DNA of 12,717 nt, taken from contig NZ_JBKQOU010000351.1 in the NCBI RefSeq assembly GCF_052145335.1, forward strand, positions 1 through 12,717, in the 5' to 3' direction. The number at the start of each line of letters is the position of its first letter. Position 1 is the first letter of the stretch. The notes under the pieces are model-generated. The model was not told the origin of the DNA. It ran no database searches and saw nothing but the letters and a program-made list of their open reading frames with translations. This DNA is from Rhodoblastus sp052145335 (GTDB taxonomy: Bacteria > Pseudomonadota > Alphaproteobacteria > Rhizobiales > Beijerinckiaceae). Of the stretch, positions 7,744 to 12,717 are shown piece after piece. Both the position numbers and the translations under genes were made by a program.

Positions 7744-7761
7744 CATCAATCTTGATGTCAA
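7744..7761. promoter_or_regulatory. Inverted repeat CATCAATCTTGATG overlapping a minus-strand TTGACA
   Basis: CATCAA and TTGATG form a perfect 6-base inverted repeat with two central bases (7744-7757), a shape often seen at operators. On the minus strand TTGACA occurs at 7761-7756, a good -35 match for hyfB transcription, but the best -10 candidate (TATGCA, 7740-7735) sits at a short 15-base spacing and matches poorly. TTGAT and ATCA also face each other across five bases (7752-7765), close to an FNR/FixK box but with the wrong spacer. Promoter and regulator remain unproven. Confidence 0.3.
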
Positions 7762-7939
7762 ATCACCAACAGGCTTAGCCTACGCTCTATATTTTCGTGG
7801 TCAATATGATAGGGTTAATTCCGTGAAACTTCCGTCGTGAACGGATCGTGATTGGCGCGGCCCAAGTCCGCTGCCCAGCGAAGGTCATCGAGGGCATCGA
7901 TCCGAAATATTGCCCGACGAAGCTGTTAAAGGCGCATGA

Positions 7940-8314
7940 ATGGAGGCGTCCGGATCGGCCATGAACCGAATAGTTTATCGCGGCTTTCCAGCGCCGACGC
8001 CACTGCCGGACGGCAGGAATTTCGGGATACGCGAAGCGATCTTGATCCAAGCCATTCTGTGTTTTGGATATTGCGGGCTGGTGATCAGGGTCCTCACGTC
8101 CAACTTGCCCGCGCCGGCTGCTACCAAATGGGGCTCGCAAACGGGGCTCGGCGTTGCTGCGGCGCTGATCATATTAGGATATGGCGACGGCATGTTTGCT
8201 GGCTTGGGCGACTGGGTTTTTGCTCAATCTTGGACCTTTCTTCGCGCCCCTATGTTCGCGACTTTGGCGTTCTCGTTCGCTTGTTACGCGGCGGCATTTC
8301 GATGGGCGGCATAG
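7940..8314 (+). CDS. Hypothetical small inner-membrane protein
   Basis: I do not recognise this 124-residue protein. It has a short polar N-terminus (about 1-30) followed by three hydrophobic segments: residues 33-52 (AILIQAILCFGYCGLVIRVL), about 68-82 (GLGVAAALIILGYG) and about 103-121 (APMFATLAFSFACYAAAF). The pattern suggests three membrane helices. There are no obvious catalytic or metal motifs. The ATG at 7940 is preceded by AAAGG (7928-7932) at seven bases, a better signal than that for an internal ATG at 7961 (GGAGG 14 bases away), though that one would also keep all helices. It diverges from the hyf operon and is followed by the XRE regulator after about 150 bases. The coding call rests on the hydrophobic pattern and the ribosome-binding site, so it is moderate. 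Confidence 0.6.
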   Translation: MEASGSAMNRIVYRGFPAPTPLPDGRNFGIREAILIQAILCFGYCGLVIRVLTSNLPAPAATKWGSQTGLGVAAALIILGYGDGMFAGLGDWVFAQSWTFLRAPMFATLAFSFACYAAAFRWAA

Positions 8315-8374
8315 GCTGCCGGCAGGTTCATGCGCAGCTATCCGATTCATGTTTGGCGCCTGACATACAATCGG

Positions 8375-8407
8375 CCAACTTCGATGTGCAGTAGACCAAC
8401 TTTGATG
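8375..8407 (+). repeat. Direct repeat pair upstream of the XRE regulator
   Basis: CCAACTTCGATG (8375-8386) and CCAACTTTGATG (8396-8407) are 12-base direct repeats differing at one base, with starts 21 bases apart, close to two turns of the DNA helix. They lie 60-90 bases before the regulator's start codon. This arrangement could be a binding site for the regulator itself; nothing in the sequence proves it. Confidence 0.4.
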
Positions 8408-8466
8408 CTTTTTACAACGATCCACAGACTGTTGAATCTGGATGCACGTAATGGAGTCGTCGCACC

Positions 8467-8736
8467 GTGATCAGCGCCTTGCAACTACGAGCCGCTCGCG
8501 CTTTGCTTGGTATCGACCAACGCCAGTTGGCCGAACTGTCCGGAGTGTCACTTCCAACCATTCAGCGCATGGAAGCGAGCGAAGGTAATGTCAGGGGCAT
8601 GATCGATACGCTCACCAAGGTGATCGACGCTCTTGACCGAGCTGGTGTCGAGATCCTCGGAGACAATGCCGAGAGCCGTGGCGGCGGGCGCGGCGTAAGG
8701 CTGAAGCAGGCGCGCGCCAGTTCGACCTCGCCCTAG
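8467..8736 (+). CDS. XRE-family helix-turn-helix transcriptional regulator
   Basis: This is an 89-residue DNA-binding protein of the XRE/Cro-like family. The helix-turn-helix covers residues 5-32: RAARALLGIDQRQLAELSGV, then SLPTIQRMEASEG as recognition helix and turn. A helical segment (MIDTLTKVIDALDRAGVEIL, about 41-60) likely mediates dimerisation, and the tail is Gly/Arg-rich (RGGGRGVRLK). Small proteins of nearly this sequence are common in alphaproteobacteria, where I recall them often beside SulP-type transporters; no such transporter is seen here. The start is GTG at 8467 with GGAG at 8453-8456, ten bases upstream. Its target is unknown; self-control through the repeats at 8375-8407 is one possibility. 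No signs of damage. Confidence 0.9.
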   Translation: MISALQLRAARALLGIDQRQLAELSGVSLPTIQRMEASEGNVRGMIDTLTKVIDALDRAGVEILGDNAESRGGGRGVRLKQARASSTSP

Positions 8737-8807
8737 GCTGGAAACCATCAGACATTGATAGTGTGAATGGAAAGCGATTCAAGTTTCCAAAGAGGGGCTC
8801 GAAGCAT

Positions 8808-8986
8808 CTGGACGATCAGCCGTCGGCGGCGATCGAGCCGTTGCTGCCGAAAAATCGACCGGGCGCGCCACGTGACGACGATCGTCGCATCATCAGCGGC
8901 ATTATTCACGTGCTGAAGCCGGGTTGCCGCGGGCAAGACACGCCAGCTTTTGGCCCGCCGACTACGACTACAATCGGTTTTGGCGT
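8808..8986 (+). pseudogene. IS5-type transposase fragment with a frameshift
   Basis: The reading frame at 8808 gives LDDQPSAAIEPLLP, then NRPGAPRDDDRRIISGIIHV and LKPGCRGQD, closely like the N-terminal domain of IS5-family transposases (LSDxQWAAIEPLLP, GxPRxDDRRVxxGIxxVLxxGCxWQD). A base appears to be missing near 8968: the expected TTIYNRF reads on only by changing frame, after which YNRFWR ends at a TAG (8987). Only about 60 of some 250 residues are present, the catalytic DDE region is gone, and no terminal inverted repeats are seen. The frame is open from a GTG at 8763, but the earlier residues do not match. The rest of the 8737-9093 gap holds nothing I can support. Confidence 0.75.
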
Positions 8987-9093
8987 TAGAGCATCAAGTG
9001 GGGTAAGCCTTGCCAAGGGAGAGGCGTCCGCTCCACACATTGCGCCGGGGCGGGCGGCGACGACCGAACGGCTGCAAATTGCGTTTCGGAGCT

Positions 9094-10392
9094 TCAGCGT
9101 TGTTTGGGCGCTGTATGGGTTCTTTCGCGGGGCCCGGCAGCTGGCCTGACCAGGTCGCCGCCCGGCGCCGGCTCCCAGCCGAACACGCTGCGGCCCGCAT
9201 ATTCGTGCGACCGCCGCTTTTCCTCGTTCACAAATTCCGCCAGCGATGGTCCTGCTGCGACCTCCCGCTCGAGGCGCCTTGTCTGTTCGTCGAGCCGACG
9301 GAGCGCCTCGAGCCGGTCTTCATTGCCGAGCCTTGCGCGCGCAACCGCGCTCTTCAACACTTCGATCGTCTGGTCGTAGACCTTGAGCGGAACCGGAAAC
9401 GGATGCCGGTCTTTTCCGCCATGAGCAAGCGAGAAGCGCGCGGGATCGGCGAAGCGGCAGGGGGCGCTGTGCACAACCTCCGCCACTAGGGCCAAGGATA
9501 AAACCGTGCGGGCGCCGACGCCGGGCGTCAGCAGCAATTCGCCAAAATCTTTCGGCCCGCGATCGGCCGCGGCGGCGAGCGCGCCATGCAGCCGGCGAAG
9601 GATCACGTCCTTGGGACGGGGGTCGTGATGCTCGGGCATGATGAGGTGGGGCAGCAAGGGCTGTGCGGGCTCGGGCTCCCTTATGCCCTCGACAGCCGCC
9701 ATTTCGCGAACAATTCCGTCGGGTCCGAGATCGCGTAGAAGGTCGAGTTGGCGCGCACGCGAGGCCTGCGCCCGTCGGTCGGTGAGATTGACAATCGTGC
9801 CCTGGTTTTCGCCGTCGATCGCGCTATGAGGCGCCTCGACGAAGTTTTGCAGCCCTTCCGAAAGCCAATGGTAGCGCCGCGCCAATCGGGTTTCGCCATT
9901 CATGCCCTGCTGGACGACGACCCAATGGCCGTTGTCGGTCACAATGAAGCCGTGCAGATAAAGGTCGAACCCGTCCTGCACCGCGGCGCTGTCGACCTTG
10001 GCGACGAGCCGGCTGGCTTGCGCAAGCGCCGTCCCGTCGAATCCGACCCGCTCGCCGATGGCCGTCAACTCCTGCGGGGTCTGGCGGGAATGCCGGCCGC
10101 GTCCGCCGCAGACATAGATGCCGAGTTCGCCCGAGAGCGGGGCAAGTCCGCGCTTGAGCGCGCCGATCACGCTTGTGGTGACGCCCGAGGAATGCCAGTC
10201 CATTCCCATCACGGCGCCAAAGGACTGGAACCAGAAAGGATGGGCGAGACGGCGCAACAATTCGTCGCGGCCATAATGGTGCACGATCGCTTCGCCGATC
10301 ACCGCGCCCAGCCGCGCCATGCGCTGGCCGAGCCATGCCGGAACCCGGCCGTTATGAAGAGGCAGATCAGCGCTGCCTGACCGTCGAGCCAC
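9094..10392 (-). CDS. DUF763 family protein, function unknown
   Basis: This 432-residue protein matches the DUF763 family: SGSADLPLHNGRVPAWL (5-20), FWFQSFGAVMGMDWHSSG (53-70), LGIYVCGGRGRHSR (90-103) and SLAHGGKDRHPFPV (321-334) are recognisable conserved blocks. Residues 285-306 (ELLLTPGVGARTVLSLALVA) look like a helix-hairpin-helix of DNA-binding proteins, so a nucleic-acid role is plausible but unproven; no biochemical function is known to me. The start is chosen at GTG 10392, because SGSADLP is the usual family beginning and GGGAGG lies four bases upstream; an in-frame ATG at 10449 adds 19 residues with no resemblance. The 380-432 tail is charged. It is transcribed away from the efflux operon and is not coupled to a neighbour on its strand. 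The gene appears intact. Confidence 0.9.
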   Translation of the reverse strand: MARRSGSADLPLHNGRVPAWLGQRMARLGAVIGEAIVHHYGRDELLRRLAHPFWFQSFGAVMGMDWHSSGVTTSVIGALKRGLAPLSGELGIYVCGGRGRHSRQTPQELTAIGERVGFDGTALAQASRLVAKVDSAAVQDGFDLYLHGFIVTDNGHWVVVQQGMNGETRLARRYHWLSEGLQNFVEAPHSAIDGENQGTIVNLTDRRAQASRARQLDLLRDLGPDGIVREMAAVEGIREPEPAQPLLPHLIMPEHHDPRPKDVILRRLHGALAAAADRGPKDFGELLLTPGVGARTVLSLALVAEVVHSAPCRFADPARFSLAHGGKDRHPFPVPLKVYDQTIEVLKSAVARARLGNEDRLEALRRLDEQTRRLEREVAAGPSLAEFVNEEKRRSHEYAGRSVFGWEPAPGGDLVRPAAGPRERTHTAPKQR

Positions 10393-10727
10393 GAAGCCTC
10401 CCGAAAGCGGATTGGAAGCCAAAATGCGCCCGCGCGGGTCAGCATGCAAGGCTGGCCGTCAGGAGAGCGGATTCGAAAAAAGGCACGGGGCGCGATAAGC
10501 CCGTCAGGCTCAACGGGGAACGCGCGGTAAACGGCGCCGAGGAACGTATTGTAAAACAAGAGCTCATTGTTGAATCTGAACCAGTGGTGGCGAGGGTCGA
10601 AAAAAAGGGGTCGCGCTCCATGACATCCGAGGCTGACCAGAAGCTTTTTTGGCATTGCTCATCGCGCCAGCGGTGGCCATAGTGTCGGGGTTAAGCTCGG
10701 ACCTCTTTAGTCAGGGCCTTGTTGCGA
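10393..10727. other. Divergent intergenic region between DUF763 and the efflux operon
   Basis: About 335 bases without a supported gene. A minus-strand open frame (10299-10655) has no ribosome-binding site and resembles no family I know. A weak plus-strand promoter candidate is TTGCTC (10655-10660), 17 bases, CATAGT (10678-10683), which could serve the efflux genes. No regulator gene of the usual TetR or MarR kind lies here. Confidence 0.4.
10397..10402 (-). promoter_or_regulatory. Ribosome-binding site deciding the DUF763 start
   Basis: GGGAGG on the minus strand sits four bases before the GTG at 10392. The same GGGAGG-N4-start layout precedes hyfG, which supports choosing this GTG over the upstream ATG at 10449. 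Confidence 0.7.
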
Positions 10728-11855
10728 ATGTGGGGGAATGCCTTGTCTCCGATCGATTTCGAATCCCGAGCAGGACGTGTCCGGACCCCGATCTATTTCG
10801 CCATATTGGCGGCAGCCCTGGCCCTCGCCGGCTGCAAGCCGGAGAAAGCTGGCGAAGCGCCGCCGCCGCGTCCGGTCCGCACCGTGATCGCCGAAAAGAG
10901 CGAACTTGGTCAGTCGGTCATGCTCACAGGCCAGATTCTCGCTGAAAAGGAGGTCTCGCTCGCCTTTCGCATCGGCGGACGGATCATCGAACGGCGGGCG
11001 GACGTCGGTAACCACGTCACTCCCGATCAGGTGCTGGCCAAGCTCGATCCGCAGAACGAGCTTAACGCCCTGCGGTCTGCGCGCGCCGCCCTGTCCGCCG
11101 CGCAGGGGAGACTGATGCAGGACAGCAATAATTTCGAGCGCCAGCAAACGCTGCTGAACCGTGGCTTCACCACACGGGTCCAGTTCGACCAGGCCCAACA
11201 GGCCTTGCGCACGGCGCAGGCGAGTGTGGACGACGCCAAGGCGCAATTGCATATCGCCGAGGACCGGGTGAGCTACACCGAGCTGAAGGCCGATGTCGCG
11301 GGCACGATCACCGCGCGGCGCGCGGAATCGGGCGAAGTCGTCCAGGCCGGGCAGATGGTGTTCCAGGTGGCCCGCGATTCCGGCTGGGACGCTGTGTTCG
11401 ACGTCCCGGCTCAGCTGATTCGCTCGGCCCCCGCCGACGCCGTTATTGTCGTCGCTCTGGCGGATGACCCTTCCGTCACGGCCAAGGGCCGCGTCCGCCA
11501 GGTCGATCCCCAGGCCGACCCCATTACCCGCACCTTCAAGGTGCGGGTCAGCGTCGATAATCCGCCGAGCGCCATGCGGCTCGGCGCCGTCGTCACGGGA
11601 CGAATGGACATGGAATCCGCCCAGGGCATCGCCGTGCCCGCGAGCGCGCTGACGGCGGCCGACGGCGCTCCCGCCTTGTGGATCGTCGATCCCGCAACCA
11701 TGACCGTCAAGCTTCAGCGAGTGGAAGTGCTGCGCTTCGATCCGGGAACGGTGGTGATTTCCAGCGGGCTCGAAGGCGGCGAACTGGTCGTCACCGCCGG
11801 CGTCCAGGCGCTTCACCCCGATCAAAAGGTCCGTCTGTTGGGGGCCCAGTCATGA
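10728..11855 (+). CDS. RND efflux periplasmic adaptor (membrane fusion protein), lipoprotein
   Basis: This 375-residue protein is the periplasmic adaptor that links an RND pump to an outer-membrane channel. A signal sequence with lipobox LAGC (Cys36 after the hydrophobic YFAILAAALALA) predicts a lipid-anchored protein. Two half lipoyl-like motifs flank a helical hairpin: IGGRIIERRADVGNHVTPD with LAKLDP (82-108) and KADVAGTITARRAESGEVV with QAGQMVF (187-212); the coiled-coil hairpin spans about 112-180, and the beta-barrel and membrane-proximal parts follow. The ATG at 10728 is chosen, with AGGG 11 bases upstream; TTG codons at 10719 and 10743 are possible alternatives and do not change the mature protein. 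It overlaps the pump gene by four bases (ATGA). Substrate unknown; no regulator is adjacent. Confidence 0.92.
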   Translation: MWGNALSPIDFESRAGRVRTPIYFAILAAALALAGCKPEKAGEAPPPRPVRTVIAEKSELGQSVMLTGQILAEKEVSLAFRIGGRIIERRADVGNHVTPDQVLAKLDPQNELNALRSARAALSAAQGRLMQDSNNFERQQTLLNRGFTTRVQFDQAQQALRTAQASVDDAKAQLHIAEDRVSYTELKADVAGTITARRAESGEVVQAGQMVFQVARDSGWDAVFDVPAQLIRSAPADAVIVVALADDPSVTAKGRVRQVDPQADPITRTFKVRVSVDNPPSAMRLGAVVTGRMDMESAQGIAVPASALTAADGAPALWIVDPATMTVKLQRVEVLRFDPGTVVISSGLEGGELVVTAGVQALHPDQKVRLLGAQS

Positions 11856-12717
11856 TTGGCCCCAATCTTTCCGATTGGGCGCTGAAACATCGTTCGTTCG
11901 TCGTCTTCGCGATGATCGCGATCGTCATCGCCGGCCTCTCCTCCTATTACCGCCTGGGACGCAGCGAAGACCCCGCATTCACCTTCCGCACGATGATCGT
12001 GCAGGCGTCCTGGCCCGGCGCGACGCTCGACGACACGCTCCAGCAGGTGACCGAACGGATCGAACGCAAGCTCCAGGAGACCAAGGGCCTCGACTTTTTG
12101 CGCAGCTACACGAGTCCGGGCGTCGCCACGATCTTCGTCACCCTGAAAGGGTCGACGTCGGCCAAACAGGTGCCCGACATCTGGTATCAGGTGCGCAAGA
12201 ATATCGGCGACATCAGGCGAACGCTGCCCGCCGGCGTCGTCGGTCCCGGCTTCAACGACGATTTCGGCGATACTTACGGGCTGATCTACGGTTTTACCGC
12301 CGACGGCTTCACCCATCGCGAATTGCGCGATCATGTCGAGAACATCCGCTCCAAGCTCCTGCAAGTTAAAGACGTCTCGAAGATCGAAATTCTCGGGGCT
12401 CAGGACGAGCAGATTTTCGTCGAATTCTCGACCCGGACGCTCGCCGGCCTCGGCATCGACCGCGCGGCCCTGATCGCCGCGCTGCGGGCGCAGAATTCGG
12501 TGATTCCGGCGGGCTCGCTGCAGACTGGCGACGAAAAACTGTCGATCCGCGTGACCGGCGCCTTTCGCTCCGAAAACGACATTCTCGACGCCAATTTCCT
12601 GTCGAACGGACGCCTCGTCCGGCTGCGCGACATAGCTGATGTTCGCCGCGCCCTGGCCGACCCGCCGCAGCCGATGTTTCGCGTCAACGGCAAGCCGGCC
12701 ATCGGCCTCGCCATCGC
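11852..12717 (+). CDS. RND efflux pump permease (HAE1/AcrB-type), N-terminal part, runs off the window
   Basis: The first 288 codons of an inner-membrane RND pump, which exports compounds using the proton gradient. It starts MIGPNLSDWALKHRS, followed by the first membrane helix (FVVFAMIAIVIAGLSSYY, about 16-33). The periplasmic porter domain begins with GRSEDPAFTFRTMIV and ASWPGAT, a signature of RND permeases, and continues through SKIEILGAQDEQIFVEF and GIDRAALIAALRAQNSVIPAG. A complete protein would be about 1,000-1,050 residues, so only a quarter is visible, and the Asp residues of the proton relay in helix 4 are beyond the window. No stop or frameshift occurs in the visible part. The EDPxF pattern is common to drug- or solvent-type pumps rather than metal pumps; the exact substrate cannot be told. 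Confidence 0.93.
   Translation, partial: MIGPNLSDWALKHRSFVVFAMIAIVIAGLSSYYRLGRSEDPAFTFRTMIVQASWPGATLDDTLQQVTERIERKLQETKGLDFLRSYTSPGVATIFVTLKGSTSAKQVPDIWYQVRKNIGDIRRTLPAGVVGPGFNDDFGDTYGLIYGFTADGFTHRELRDHVENIRSKLLQVKDVSKIEILGAQDEQIFVEFSTRTLAGLGIDRAALIAALRAQNSVIPAGSLQTGDEKLSIRVTGAFRSENDILDANFLSNGRLVRLRDIADVRRALADPPQPMFRVNGKPAIGLAI

Larger units (their letters stand above)
7641..7939. other. Divergent control region upstream of hyfB and the small membrane-protein gene
   Basis: No convincing gene lies here. It is more AT-rich than the flanking genes around 7710-7830. It holds a short stem-loop candidate near hyfB, an inverted repeat with a TTGACA on the minus strand, and AAAGG at 7928-7932, which serves the 7940 start. 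No sigma-54 type -24/-12 element of the kind used by many formate-hydrogenlyase operons was found on the hyfB side. Confidence 0.6.

Noticed and set aside
7752..7765. FNR/FixK box upstream of hyfB
   Set aside because: The half-sites TTGAT and ATCA are separated by five bases instead of four and the second is incomplete.
7936..8394. Alternative plus-strand frame starting four bases before the small membrane protein
   Set aside because: It lacks the membrane-helix pattern and its start is only three bases from the AAAGG site, which better fits the 7940 start.
10393..10449. Upstream ATG start for DUF763
   Set aside because: The added 19 residues do not resemble the family, and a strong ribosome-binding site points to the GTG at 10392.
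8429..10577. Shared 11-base string TGTTGAATCTG in two intergenic regions
   Set aside because: Matches of this length are expected by chance in a window of this size.
10299..10655. 118-residue minus-strand open frame upstream of DUF763
   Set aside because: No ribosome-binding site, no recognisable family, and it overlaps the DUF763 start.
1..12717. CRISPR array, tRNA or rRNA genes
   Set aside because: No regularly spaced repeats and no recognisable tRNA or rRNA sequence were found on reading through.

Overview
The window is high-GC DNA with dense, overlapping genes. Its protein families (an alphaproteobacterial-type XRE regulator, an IS5 remnant and an energy-converting-hydrogenase-like cluster) suggest an alphaproteobacterium, probably of the Hyphomicrobiales. 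Genus is not resolved; this is inferred from remembered family resemblance, not from a search.

Layout. (1) Positions 1-517, minus strand: two broken site-specific recombinases joined end to end, the C-terminal part of a serine recombinase and the N-terminal DNA-binding part of a tyrosine recombinase. (2) Positions 514-7640, minus strand: a tightly packed six-gene operon, hyfB-hyfC-hyfE-hyfF-hyfG-hyfI, with every junction overlapping or within 13 bases. It encodes a complex-I-like or group-4-hydrogenase-like membrane machine: two antiporter-like subunits (HyfB, HyfF), a NuoH-like subunit (HyfC), a NuoK-like subunit (HyfE), a fused NuoC/NuoD-type large subunit (HyfG) and a NuoB-type iron-sulfur subunit (HyfI). 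(3) Positions 7641-7939: the divergent control region, with an inverted repeat and a possible 5'-UTR hairpin. (4) Positions 7940-8736, plus strand: a small unrecognised membrane protein and a short XRE-type regulator, with a pair of direct repeats between them. (5) Positions 8737-9093: a decayed IS5-type transposase fragment in otherwise empty DNA. (6) Positions 9094-10392, minus strand: a DUF763 protein. (7) Positions 10728-12717, plus strand: an RND-type efflux operon (lipoprotein adaptor plus the start of the pump), divergent from DUF763; the pump runs off the window.

The most interesting part is the hyf-like operon. HyfI keeps all four cysteines for its [4Fe-4S] cluster, and the membrane subunits keep their proton-path charged residues. 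HyfG, however, has lost the paired CxxC motifs that hold the Ni-Fe centre. No ferredoxin-type subunit, formate dehydrogenase or maturation protease is encoded in the window. This fits the 'energy-converting hydrogenase related' (Ehr) complexes: ion-translocating modules related to hydrogenases and complex I that should not make or use H2 and whose electron donor and acceptor are unknown. Recombinase debris begins exactly at the end of hyfI, so the operon's downstream end may have been rearranged.
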